Part shown: positions 5,392-14,700 of the stretch, one piece after another | Layout: each line of letters starts with the position of its first letter | How positions within the stretch are numbered: the first letter of the stretch is position 1 | Notes under the pieces: generated by a model | What the model was told of the DNA's origin: nothing | The model's input: the letters and a program-made list of their open reading frames with translations, nothing else | Databases searched by the model: none | NCBI GenBank assembly: GCA_025449645.1 | Contig: JANWIY010000018.1 | Span: 1-42,165, forward strand | Source of the DNA: Chitinophagaceae bacterium | Lineage (GTDB): Bacteria > Bacteroidota > Bacteroidia > Chitinophagales > Chitinophagaceae | Reading direction: 5' to 3' | Length of the DNA stretch: 42,165 nt | Translations under genes and position numbers: made by a program

Positions 5392-6555
5392 ATGGCAATT
5401 GACAATATCAGATTTTCCAGGGAAGAACTGGCGAGGTATAACAGGCATATGATTATTCCTGATTTCGGGGAAGTAGCCCAGAAGAAACTTAAGGCATCCA
5501 AGGTTTTGGTGATCGGTTGCGGCGGATTGGGCAGCCCTGCCCTGCTATATCTTACCGCGGCCGGAATAGGAACGATTGGCATTATTGATTTTGATGTCGT
5601 TGATGACAGTAACCTGCAGAGACAGGTATTGTTTGACATTCATGAAATCGGGAAACCCAAAGTGGAGGCAGCCAAACGTCGGTTGGAATCCCTGAATCCG
5701 CATGTTCATTTCAAACTATATAACACGCACCTGAATTCGGAAAACGCTTTGGATATTTTCAGGGAATATGATGTTGTTGCCGATGGCACCGATAATTTCC
5801 CTACACGTTATCTGGTAAACGATGCCTGCCTCCTGCTGGATAAACCTAATGTTTACGCTTCAATATTCCAGTTTGAGGGACAGGTTTCCGTATTCAATTA
5901 TGTTAATGCGCAGAATGTAAGAGGTCCAAACTACCGGGATCTTTATCCGGTGCCACCTCCGCCTGGTCTGGTTCCCAGCTGTGCGGAAGGCGGTGTTCTC
6001 GGGGTATTGCCGGGAATTGTCGGAAGTCTTCAGGCTTTGGAAGTGATTAAGATTATTACCGGCGTTGGAGAGCCGCTCTCAGGCAGGTTCTTTACTTTTG
6101 ATGCCCTTAATTTTGAAAACAGGACATTTAATATCAAGCGCCGGCCAGACAATCCGGTGAACGGAAAAAATCCAACGATAACGCATCTGATCGATTACGA
6201 GCAATTTTGCGGCATGCGTGCCGTAGAAGAAAAACCATTGAAGGAAATCACAGCCGTGGAATTATATGACTGGCAGGTTCAGGGGAAAAAGTTCCAGCTT
6301 ATTGATGTTCGCGAGCCTTACGAATATAATATAGTGCAGATCGGCGGGGAACTCATCCCTCTGTCGACCATTGCCGATCAGGCCGGCAGGATCTCCCGGG
6401 ATATGGATGTGGTAATCCATTGTAAAGTTGGTGGCCGGAGCGGCAAAGCAATAAGGGAACTGGAAGAAAAATTTGGCTTTAGGAATCTTTACAATCTGAA
6501 AGGAGGGATTCTGGCTTATATAGATCAGGTAAAGCCGGAGTTGACGAAATATTGA
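5392..6555 (+). CDS. moeZ: MoeZ-type adenylyltransferase/sulfurtransferase (ThiF + rhodanese)
   Basis: 387 residues. Residues about 12-255 are a ThiF/MoeB E1-like domain with the ATP-binding GCGGLGS (42-48), the NLQRQ segment, GTDNFPTR (132-139) and the active-site-type Cys in SCAEGGVLG (C197). Residues about 285-385 are a rhodanese domain with the persulfide cysteine C344 in CKVGGRS. The protein adenylates the CysO diglycine and then hands over sulfur as a thiocarboxylate. Where MoeB has CYRC zinc ligands, this has NYRD, and no later CxxC pair is seen; as I recall, MoeZ proteins also carry NYRDLYP. It may also serve molybdopterin or tRNA thiolation carriers elsewhere in the genome. Last gene of the operon. 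Confidence 0.9.
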   Translation: MAIDNIRFSREELARYNRHMIIPDFGEVAQKKLKASKVLVIGCGGLGSPALLYLTAAGIGTIGIIDFDVVDDSNLQRQVLFDIHEIGKPKVEAAKRRLESLNPHVHFKLYNTHLNSENALDIFREYDVVADGTDNFPTRYLVNDACLLLDKPNVYASIFQFEGQVSVFNYVNAQNVRGPNYRDLYPVPPPPGLVPSCAEGGVLGVLPGIVGSLQALEVIKIITGVGEPLSGRFFTFDALNFENRTFNIKRRPDNPVNGKNPTITHLIDYEQFCGMRAVEEKPLKEITAVELYDWQVQGKKFQLIDVREPYEYNIVQIGGELIPLSTIADQAGRISRDMDVVIHCKVGGRSGKAIRELEEKFGFRNLYNLKGGILAYIDQVKPELTKY

Positions 6556-6563
6556 AAAGAGGT

Positions 6564-6743
6564 GGGTTATTAGTTATGGGTGATGATTTATGAGTTATGG
6601 GTTATGAGTTATGGGTTATAAGTTATGGGTGATTGCTGATTGACTTAGATGTGACTTCGTAATGGAATTTGGGCAAACTTAATTTTTTAAAAAATAACTT
6701 TATTCCCTCACCCACACCCATAACCCATAACCCATAACTTATT
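6564..6743. repeat. Heptamer-armed palindromic element, copy A
   Basis: The left arm (about 6564-6631) is a run of degenerate heptamers of the type GTTATGG, and the right arm (about 6711-6743) is the inverted complement (CCCATAA units). Between them is a core AGATGTGACTTCGTAATGGA (6647-6666) related to cores at 40171-40190 and 41493-41512. TGTG-ACTT-CGTA inside the core can pair using two G-U pairs. The element fills the gap between moeZ and the convergent ytxH-like gene and might also end transcription from both sides, though it lacks a clean T-run. Confidence 0.65.
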
Positions 6744-6790
6744 AATCCCCCCATAATCCCAAAAAGCTCCCATCCGTCCAAAATGCTAAT

Positions 6791-7063
6791 TTAAAATGAG
6801 TTTATTTCTGATTTGCTGCGGTTATAGGCAGAATATCCTTTTTCCGCCACATCCTCTGCATCAGATTTTAATCCGGAGAACTTTTCCTTCACTTCGTCTA
6901 CCAGGTCTGTGAATTTATCTTTTATTGAACCGGCCATATCGTTACTCTTTTCAGCAATTTTTCGCCTCGTTTCCGTTCCCTTATCCGGAGCGAATAAAAT
7001 TCCCAGTGCTGCACCGATAGCGGCGCAAGCTGCGAAACCCAACAAAATTCTGGAAGTATTCAT
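6791..7063 (-). CDS. YtxH domain-containing protein
   Basis: A 90-residue protein. The N-terminal glycine-rich hydrophobic helix ILLGFAACAAIGAALGILFAPDKGTETRRKI is the YtxH signature (GAxxGxLFAPxxGxETR). A charged amphipathic tail (about 35-90) follows, rich in K, D and E, and likely helical. Such proteins sit in or on the inner membrane and are linked to general stress; no enzymatic role is known. Its neighbours on the same strand are also small stress-type proteins. Confidence 0.85.
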   Translation of the reverse strand: MNTSRILLGFAACAAIGAALGILFAPDKGTETRRKIAEKSNDMAGSIKDKFTDLVDEVKEKFSGLKSDAEDVAEKGYSAYNRSKSEINSF

Positions 7064-7200
7064 GTTTGTTTTTTTAAATATTTCAAAATAAGTTTACGTC
7101 CTATATAACCTAAATTCCTTGCCAGAAATCTCATATTGTGTAAAACATTTCCTAAATCCGAATTCAGAAATCATTTTCAACCGGCACTAGAAATCTTTAT

Positions 7201-7680
7201 TCAAAGGTCCTCTGCGGTAGATTTTAAGATTGTGGCGTACAACATCTTTAATTGTGAAAAACAATGCATCAGCCCATTTTGCTGGTAGCGGATCATCTGG
7301 CGGATATTGTCGTAAAGAAAAGGTTCATTCAATATATCCCGGTATGTTTTCATGAGGAGTTGTTCGCCAAGGTTCATTTCCCTCAGGTCAGCTTTTCCTT
7401 CATGAAAAATCAGGTGTTCTTTTTCAGGCCCCATACGGTTGAAATCACCCTTAAAACGGTCATTTAATTTTCCCCCCAGGGTCTCAATATGGGCAATCAG
7501 TTCATTTGCGTATTGCTTGCTTTCCTGCGCCAGTCCAAGAAGAGACAAACGCAACTGCTTATTGCGTATCCGGAGCGCAGTTTGCTCATAATTGTCTTTC
7601 ACAGTTTGCAATGCATTCAGTAAGCGTGTAAGTTTGTCAAGTATGATGCCGGGAGTTTTGTGAACAATGGAAGCAACCAT
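7201..7680 (-). CDS. DUF2383-like / PA2169-family four-helix-bundle protein
   Basis: The 159-residue sequence is nearly all helical heptads with no signal peptide. LTRLLNALQTVKDNYEQTALRIRNKQLRLSL at the start and LLMKTYRDILNE...YDNIRQMIRYQQNGLM near the end resemble the DUF2383 ferritin-like bundle (PA2169 family). Function in the family is unknown; members are often near stress genes, as here (YtxH, Lmo0937-like). No clear metal-binding ExxH pair was located. Confidence is in the fold class rather than a role. Confidence 0.65.
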   Translation of the reverse strand: MVASIVHKTPGIILDKLTRLLNALQTVKDNYEQTALRIRNKQLRLSLLGLAQESKQYANELIAHIETLGGKLNDRFKGDFNRMGPEKEHLIFHEGKADLREMNLGEQLLMKTYRDILNEPFLYDNIRQMIRYQQNGLMHCFSQLKMLYATILKSTAEDL

Positions 7681-7806
7681 AAAATTGGATTTACAATATC
7701 AATGCAACAAATGCACCAATTCGTGCGCTTCAATAGTTAATGTGCAATAAAATAATTTACGGAAAAATCCAGTTGACCGATTTGCTCTCCCTATAAATAG
7801 AAACAC

Positions 7807-7959
7807 TTAGTCGGATGACCCGCGGATCACTTTCAGCAACACCGCAACAATCGCAATCACCAACAAAATGTGGATAACCCCACCTGCGTGAAAAACCAGG
7901 AATCCAAAGGCCCAGCCGATAATCAGGATAACAGCAATTACGTAAAGCAGATTTCCCAT
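7807..7959 (-). CDS. Lmo0937-family small membrane protein
   Basis: An ORF of 50 residues reading MGNLLYVIAVILIIGWAFGF, then a short HAGG turn, a second hydrophobic helix, and a KVIRGSSD tail. The two transmembrane helices and the LLYVIAVILIIxWxxGF...HxLLVIAIVxxLLxxI pattern fit the Lmo0937/DUF5670 family found widely in Bacteroidota. Function is unknown; it is often induced under stress. It lies between the four-helix protein and a response regulator on the same strand. Confidence 0.8.
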   Translation of the reverse strand: MGNLLYVIAVILIIGWAFGFLVFHAGGVIHILLVIAIVAVLLKVIRGSSD

Positions 7960-8056
7960 AAAAGTCGATTTAGTTCAGTTTAGTAATTCCAACTGCAAGC
8001 TACGAAAGAACCGGGCCTGGATTAAGGAACAAGACAAGCTATAAGGGAAATAAATT

Positions 8057-8452
8057 CTACAAAATGGGGTAAGCCTGTGGAAGACCGATCATCCTGTCAA
8101 TTGTGTAATTGATACGCTCGAGCGATAGCGGTTTTCCCATGAAATCATCCGCACCCTTCTGTAATGCTGCTATCTGATCATCCGGGCTATCATTTGCAGT
8201 TACCACAATCACTTTGATATACGGATACCGTGATTTCAGATAAGGTATGAAATCAATCCCTTTCCCATCAGGAAGACTATTATCAAGAAAGATCAGATAG
8301 GGTCGTCTTTTCTCAACCATCGACGCCGCTTCTGCGAGGTTATTTGCATAGCCGCTCTGGAGGTTTCTTTTTCTGAGGATCTTTTCAAAGAGAAAACAGA
8401 TATCCAGTTCGTCATCCACTATCAGCACGTTTTGCATCCTGCCATCACTCAT
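8057..8452 (-). CDS. Single-domain response regulator
   Basis: A stand-alone receiver domain of 131 residues. Conserved acidic residues are in IVDDE (13-15), the phosphoacceptor is D57 in IFLDNSLPDG, the switch threonine is T85 in VVTAND, and the lysine is K107 in MGKP. The start may instead be M6 (8437), which gives the more usual N-terminus MQNVLIVDDE. There is no output domain, so it signals by protein contact. No kinase gene is adjacent; a divergent NtrC-type regulator follows across a 280-base spacer in which I see no other feature. Confidence 0.9.
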   Translation of the reverse strand: MSDGRMQNVLIVDDELDICFLFEKILRKRNLQSGYANNLAEAASMVEKRRPYLIFLDNSLPDGKGIDFIPYLKSRYPYIKVIVVTANDSPDDQIAALQKGADDFMGKPLSLERINYTIDRMIGLPQAYPIL

Positions 8453-8731
8453 GACAATTCATTCATATTTAAGTAAGATCTCAATTCCCTTGCCAGCCGC
8501 CATTCATAATCACAATATTAGAGAGAAACGGTGATACCAGCCAAGGATTGAATTTAACCATGATATGAGACTGAAAGGCTTCCATTGACCTCTGAGTATA
8601 ATATTCCACAAAATGTTGTCCGTTTTGTTCCGAATCCAGATTAAATATATAACTTAAGAATGGCAGGATGTTTACAACAGAATTTTGTATCTGATTCCTT
8701 TTTTCTTTTAATTTTAGACCAGGATAATCTA

Positions 8732-10150
8732 ATGAATAGGATATTGATTGTGGATGATGATCGGGATATGTGCAATCTCTTAGAGCGGTATTTGCAACGA
8801 AAGGGATTTGAAACCGAATCTGCCAATACAGGAAACCGGGGAATATCCCTGTTCCGGGAAAAGAAATTTGATATCGTGCTTTGCGATTTCCGCCTTGGCG
8901 ATATGGAAGGCAGGGAAGTGCTTCTTGAGATGAAGAGTTCCAGGCCCTCAGTTCCTGTAATTATTATTACCGGCTATTCAGATATCAAAATTGCGATTGA
9001 TGTAATCAAGGCCGGAGCATTTGATTATATAACCAAACCGCTGGTACCCGATGAAGTGTTAACCGTGATAAACAAGGCCCTATTTGGAAAGCCAAACGGA
9101 GGTCCCGGCAATAACCATCTTCCCCAACCCAAGCCGAAAGCAAAAACGGCCGACTCCGGGAGTGTTAGTTTTCTGGTAGGGAAATCGCCCCTGACTATTG
9201 AGCTTTACCGGCAGGTTGAGCTTGTTTCCCCGACCAACTATAGTGTGATACTATATGGCGAGAGCGGAACGGGAAAAGAAGTGGTTGCACGGACCATTCA
9301 CGAGAAAAGCCAAAGGAGGAATAAGCCTTTCATTGCCATGGATTGCGGAACGCTTTCCAAGGAACTTGCAGGAAGCGAACTATTCGGACATGTTAAAGGC
9401 GCTTTTACCGGAGCGCTGAATGACAAAGTAGGTCACTTTGAACTGGCTAACGAAGGAACCCTGTTTCTTGATGAAGTTGCAAATCTTTCCTATGAAATCC
9501 AGGCCGCACTGCTACGGGTAATACAGGAAAGAAAATTCAAGCGCGTTGGAGGAAATAAAGAAATGGATGTTGATGTAAGGATTATCGTGGCTTCCAATGA
9601 AGATCTCCAGGAGGCCTATAGAAGAGGAAAATTCAGGGAAGATCTCTTTCATCGTTTTAACGAGTTTTCCATTGTTCTTCCACCCTTAAGGAACCGGAAG
9701 GAAGATATCCCATTATTCGCCCAGTACTTCCTTGATAATGCCAATGAGGAGCTGAATAAAAAAGTAGAGGGATTTGAAGATGAGGTCATCCGGATGTTTA
9801 TGAATTATACCTGGCCCGGAAATCTCCGGGAGTTCCGAAATGTTGTCAGACGATCAGCCCTTCTATCTCCTTCAGGTATCATTGGAACCCGTGTGCTTCC
9901 GGCCGAGATTGCCGGTGTTCAGTGGGACAATATTCCGAGGGACCCCATAAAATCAATCCATACGTCAGAAATGGACAATGCCGGTATGGACCTAAAGAAT
10001 GCAGCTGCACAGGCAGAATATGAAACCATAATGAATGTGCTTAAAAAAGTTAATTTCAACAAATCCAAAGCTGCTGAAATTCTGAAAATCGACAGGAAAA
10101 CACTTTATAACAAGATCAAGCTCTTCGAAACCGGGATAGGTCGCAAATAA
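8732..10150 (+). CDS. NtrC-family sigma-54-dependent response regulator
   Basis: 472 residues from the ATG at 8732, where MNRILIVDDD begins the receiver domain; an in-frame ATG at 8660 would only add a non-homologous leader. The receiver phosphoacceptor is D52. The AAA+ domain has Walker A GESGTGKE (176-183), the sigma-54 contact loop GAFTGA (223-228) and Walker B FLDE (245-248). A Fis-type helix-turn-helix lies at the C-terminus (KSKAAEILKIDRKTLYNKI). It activates sigma-54 promoters after phosphorylation. No kinase gene or recognisable sigma-54 promoter is nearby, so the targets are unknown. Confidence 0.93.
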   Translation: MNRILIVDDDRDMCNLLERYLQRKGFETESANTGNRGISLFREKKFDIVLCDFRLGDMEGREVLLEMKSSRPSVPVIIITGYSDIKIAIDVIKAGAFDYITKPLVPDEVLTVINKALFGKPNGGPGNNHLPQPKPKAKTADSGSVSFLVGKSPLTIELYRQVELVSPTNYSVILYGESGTGKEVVARTIHEKSQRRNKPFIAMDCGTLSKELAGSELFGHVKGAFTGALNDKVGHFELANEGTLFLDEVANLSYEIQAALLRVIQERKFKRVGGNKEMDVDVRIIVASNEDLQEAYRRGKFREDLFHRFNEFSIVLPPLRNRKEDIPLFAQYFLDNANEELNKKVEGFEDEVIRMFMNYTWPGNLREFRNVVRRSALLSPSGIIGTRVLPAEIAGVQWDNIPRDPIKSIHTSEMDNAGMDLKNAAAQAEYETIMNVLKKVNFNKSKAAEILKIDRKTLYNKIKLFETGIGRK

Positions 10151-10189
10151 ATAGTTGGTACGCCATTTGGACCTTTACAATCCTATCAA

Positions 10190-10546
10190 ATGTTCACTTT
10201 TATGGTTAAGCCCGCTGAAATGACTACCCTGAGTCAGGTTATTGAAAAACTGAGATTGAAACGTCAGGATAACGAATTTCTTCCGACCCAGGAGGGATTC
10301 AGTATTGGTAATGGGAAATTTTACCAGCCCAGGGACCTGAAGATCATTAAGACCTACCGGTTCGAAGGAGAATCTGACCCGGCAGACTCATCCATATTAT
10401 ACCTTATTGAAGGAAATGATGGCACCATTGGGTACAGTGTCGATTCTTACGGCGCTTTCAGTAACCATGATGATATGAATTACGATGATTTTATCCGCAA
10501 AGTTCCGGTTGAAGAAAGGGACGAACAGCAGATATTCGGAAGCTAG
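10190..10546 (+). CDS. Conserved small protein (often mislabelled phosphoribosylpyrophosphate synthetase)
   Basis: 118 residues from 10190; in-frame starts at 10202 and 10220 (MTTLSQVIEKLRLK) are also possible, the last matching homologues as I remember them. The middle reads YRFEGESDPADSSILYLIE...GYSVDSYGAF, the hallmark of a small Bacteroidota family that databases often call PRPP synthetase. It has none of that enzyme's motifs, so the name should not be trusted. It is likely a soluble alpha/beta protein of unknown role, 39 bases after the NtrC gene and possibly in its transcript. Confidence 0.7.
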   Translation: MFTFMVKPAEMTTLSQVIEKLRLKRQDNEFLPTQEGFSIGNGKFYQPRDLKIIKTYRFEGESDPADSSILYLIEGNDGTIGYSVDSYGAFSNHDDMNYDDFIRKVPVEERDEQQIFGS

Positions 10547-10700
10547 CACCGGAATTCCAATTCTTCACAGTTTTAATCATTCCCGGATAGCTGGTTTTGC
10601 TTAACGCATTGGAATGCCTCATACATATTCTTTTGGCCTGATTTCATTGGGCCCACAGGGTAGGAGGATGCCCGGTAATAATATAATCAGGTAATCAGTT

Positions 10701-11705
10701 ATGCTAAAGCCTGGGCTGATCTTATGCCTTTTTCTCCTGCATTTTGAGCCGACCCGGGCCCAGAAGATTTACATGCTGAGCATAGGAAACCCTTCTTCAC
10801 TCCGCGGTTTATGCCCGGTAAATGACCGCATTATTTGGGTGAGCGGAAGCGGCGGAACTGTTGGCGTTTCCACGGATGGAGGAATCATCTGGAAATGGAT
10901 CACCGTGCCGCACTATGAAAAAACCGATTTCCGGGATATTGAAGCATTCAGTGAAACGGAAGCAGTGATCATGGGCATTACGGATCCGGCAATCATCCTG
11001 AAAACAAAGGACGGAGGAAAAACCTGGGTTCCTGTTTTCCAGGATACCAGCCGCTCCTTATTTCTGGATGCCATGGATTTCACAGGAGATAAGGGTATCG
11101 TACTCGGTGATCCTATACATAACCGGGTCTTTCTGGCAGAATCGGATAACAAAGGAGATGGCTGGAAGGAAATAATATCAAATAACAGACCCGGTCCCGC
11201 TTACGGGGAAGCATTTTTTGCGGCCAGCGGTAGCAATATCAAATGGTTGAATGAATTCCAATATGCCTTTGTATCCGGTGGAAAGCTGTCAGCTCTATAT
11301 GTGGACCATCAAGGAAAATTTGCTCTTCAGCTTTCGCAGGGAAAGGAGAGCACGGGAGCCAACTCGATTGCCGTAAATCCATTTGACAGCAACCAGGGCT
11401 TTGTCACCGGTGGTGATTTTTCAAAAGACAGTATTGACTCCGGTAACGCTGTTCTTATCAGATTTCATCCTTTTCATCAGCAGGTGCCCTCCAACCCGCC
11501 TCATGGTTACCGGAGTTGCGTAGAATATATAAGCGATAAAAAATTGCTCACCTGCGGAACCTCGGGTGTGGATATTTCTGAAGACGGAGGAATGAACTGG
11601 CAACTAATAAATAAAAGGGGATTTTACGTATGCAGAAAGGCAAAATCGGGTAACCGCATTTTCCTAGCAGGGGTCAAAGGCACAATCGCTTGCTTAGTGT
11701 GGTGA
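10701..11705 (+). CDS. Secreted YCF48/BNR-type beta-propeller protein
   Basis: 334 residues with a signal peptide (about 1-20, ending FEPTRAQ). Four Asp-box-like motifs are spaced along it: STDGGIIW, TKDGGKTW, a degenerate SDNKGDGW, and SEDGGMNW. These mark a YCF48/Hcf136- or sialidase-like propeller. In Bacteroidota such proteins are frequently labelled oxidoreductase without evidence; no cofactor site is visible. Presumably periplasmic or exported. It converges on smc, with 58 bases between the stops that contain a short AATTGT-rich repeat. Confidence 0.8.
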   Translation: MLKPGLILCLFLLHFEPTRAQKIYMLSIGNPSSLRGLCPVNDRIIWVSGSGGTVGVSTDGGIIWKWITVPHYEKTDFRDIEAFSETEAVIMGITDPAIILKTKDGGKTWVPVFQDTSRSLFLDAMDFTGDKGIVLGDPIHNRVFLAESDNKGDGWKEIISNNRPGPAYGEAFFAASGSNIKWLNEFQYAFVSGGKLSALYVDHQGKFALQLSQGKESTGANSIAVNPFDSNQGFVTGGDFSKDSIDSGNAVLIRFHPFHQQVPSNPPHGYRSCVEYISDKKLLTCGTSGVDISEDGGMNWQLINKRGFYVCRKAKSGNRIFLAGVKGTIACLVW

Positions 11706-11763
11706 TCCGGATCTGAACCAATTGTCCGCTTTCATTTATCCATTGTCAATTGTAATTGTCCAT

Positions 11764-14700
11764 TCAACTCTCCTGAATACTCAGCGACCGGAAATCAACC
11801 GGCACCAATTTACTTACACCGGCTTCCTGCATTGTAACCCCGTAAATAACATCCACGCTGCTCATCGACATTTTGTTATGGGTAACAATGATAAACTGGG
11901 AATTATCACTGAACTGCCGGATCATGTTGGTAAACTTGCCTACGTTAGCGTCATCGAGTGGTGCATCTACCTCGTCAAGAATGCAAAAAGGCGCCGGCTT
12001 AATAAGATAAATAGCAAAGAGCAAAGCTGTTGCCGTAAGTGTTTTTTCACCCCCGCTCAGCTGGGTAATGGAAGAAGGCCTTTTCCCTTTCGGCTTGGCT
12101 ACAATGTCGATGCCGGTATCAGCAAGGTTTTCCGGATTCTCCAGAATAAGGTCCGCTGTATCCTCATCTGTAAACAAGGCCTTAAAAACCTTTTGAAAAT
12201 TCTCTCTTACTTTTTCAAAAGTATCCAGGAATTGCTGGTTGGCTGTGGTTTCTACTTCCAGAATGGTTTGCAATAAAATATCATTTGCACTGACCAGATC
12301 ATTTTTCTGGTCAACAATAAAATCATATCTTCTTTTCATTTCCTGGAATGCTTCCACGGCTGTCGGATTCACTTCCCCCAGGTTTTCCAGGCGCTTTTTC
12401 ATCCGGTCGGCTTTCTCCTGTAACTCTTCCGCAGTCATTTCTCCGCTTCTGGGCTCGTCAATGATATCATCCAGGTTAATCCGGAATTCCACACTCAGCC
12501 TTTCTTTCATTCCCGCCAGTTGCAATTTGAGTTCATTCAGACGGTCTTTGATTTCCCCCAGCAGATGTTCTGCATTTTCCTTTTGTTTGATCAGCTGCCT
12601 TACCGCTGTTTCCTTTTCACTTAGTGTGTTGCGTTCATTATAATAAGCCTGGTCGGCTTCATTGAGTTTTTTTTCTTCCTTTTCTTTATGGCGGATCATC
12701 GCAGCCAGCGCTTCATCCAGCGTATTCAGCATGCTGCGGCTCTCCCCGATCTGATCCCGGGTTTGCGAAACCTGCACCTGGTTATTTTCTATCTGGGTTT
12801 TTAAATCGCACAGCTGACTGTTGCGAAATTCCAATTCCTGTTTTAATGCGGCAATTCGGTTTTGCTGATGGATCACCTGAAGATTGAAATCATTGAAGCC
12901 GGCCGAAACTTCATTATATGCGGATTCGGCAATTTGGTACTGTTCCTGACCATGAAACATTTTTTCTTTTAGTGCATTTACATTGGCCAGGAGTTCCTGC
13001 CAATCCCTGCGGGTTCCTTCAATGGATTCCTGGGTCTGACGAAGTTGTTGTTCAAGATCCAGCTTACGGATAAATGAATCCTGCTGGATGCCATTCAGAT
13101 TTTCTGTTTTATTTTCAATGGCAAAAAGATTATTGCTGAGGCGGTTGATGTCTTCCTGCACCTGGCGGATTGCCTGTTCCTTTAACTGCTTATTAAAGCC
13201 GATCACTTCGTTGTGCCGGGCCTGTATTTCAGTTTTTAATTGATTAACGACTATTTCCTGGGCAGTCACATCCAGGTGAATTTTCTCTAAATTCTTGGCC
13301 CTTCCGATTTTTTTCCCTTCAAACAAGCCCACACTGCCGCCCGTGAGGGAATATTTTCCCTTCACATATTTTCCGTGTTTTTCCAGAATGACGGAACCAT
13401 TGGATTCTGCATTAAACCAGGCCACCGAAGGTTCATTCTCCGCAATAAAAACATTCGCCAGCAGGTGTTTGGCCAGAGGTAAATATTTTACATCCACCTC
13501 AATGACCTGGAGAGCCGGAATCGTGTTTTCCGGTTGATGATCAAATTCGGGCCGTTCCGGTTGAAATTTGTTCAACAGAAAAAAATTCGCTTTGCCCTTT
13601 TTGTTATCGTCGAGCAGTTGTACAGCCTGAAGTCCTTCCTCCAGGTCATTGACAACATAATAATTCAGGTAGGGTTCCAATACATTTTCTACAGCCGTTC
13701 TGAATTCTTCCTTTACATAAATAACATCTGAAAGAATGGGCGCCGTATGATTCCAGTGCGGATTCTTATGAAGAAATTTCACACTTTCCGGATACCCTTC
13801 CATAGAATCGATAAGGCTTTTTAACAGGTCATGTTCATTTTTCCTGGCATCGTATTTCCTGCTTTGGTCTGCAAACTGCTGACGCAGGATCTCCAATTTT
13901 TCCTGCGTTTGCAGAATCTGATCCTTTGTTCTTTCCTGATGCTCCTGAAGCTGCTGAAGATCCGTTCGGCGTATATCCAGCTCGCGGCCGGTCGTTTCCT
14001 TCTCTTCGGTCAGTTGGATGATCTGTAATTCCCGGGTAGATCTTTCCTCTTCCAATTGAACAACTGCGGTTTCCAGATTCTGAATTGAAGTATCCGCAAT
14101 CGCAATATTTTTTTCTGCATCAAACTGGCTGCGTTGCGCCTGGGCAATTTCGTTTCTCAGCTGGTCGAGCGACAATTTTATGTTTCCAAAATGTATCCGC
14201 GCTTCTTCAGTCTTTACGCTCAGCAATTCAAGATTCAGTTGCAGGTCAGCCAGCTTCAACTCTTCTTCAGCTACCTGCTGATCATTGAACGAAACACTTT
14301 CTTCCAGTCCCTTAACCTGTCCTTCGCTTTTCTCCAGAAAATCCACAAGGTTGGTTTCCTTTTCTGCGAGAAAGTCCAGGCGCTGACTGACCAGGTTTTT
14401 TTCTGCTTCCTTATCTCTTAGTTGCTGCAGAAGTTCGTTGTAGGCGTGCTGGAGGACCTGCAGTTGCTTTTCCTGCTCAATAAAAGCGAGCTTATCTTTT
14501 TCCAACCCCGCTTCTTCAGTCGCGATGCCGGCTTCCAGTTCAAATTTTTTATCCGTTTCTGTTTCGGACTGAAGGGTCAGATTTTTATAGGTGGAATTAA
14601 ATCCTTCGAGTGAGGCCTTTGCGAGTTCTATACTCAATTCCCGGTAATCCTTTTTGATTTCGAAATATTTCTCCGCTTTTTTTGCCTGGGTCTCCAGGCT

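Noticed and set aside
6564..6743. CRISPR array
   Set aside because: Units are 7 bases with no unique spacers, and the two arms are inverted relative to one another.
8661..8676. Sigma-54 promoter before the NtrC gene (TGGCA...)
   Set aside because: The -12 GC is replaced by AC at the required spacing, so the match is incomplete.
8453..8731. Possible small gene or RNA between the two response regulators
   Set aside because: No frame with a start and family resemblance, no strong hairpin and no perfect -7 box was found.
11722..12276. A 184-codon open frame on the plus strand
   Set aside because: It is antisense to the SMC C-terminal head, whose ABC motifs are intact, and shows no protein family signature.
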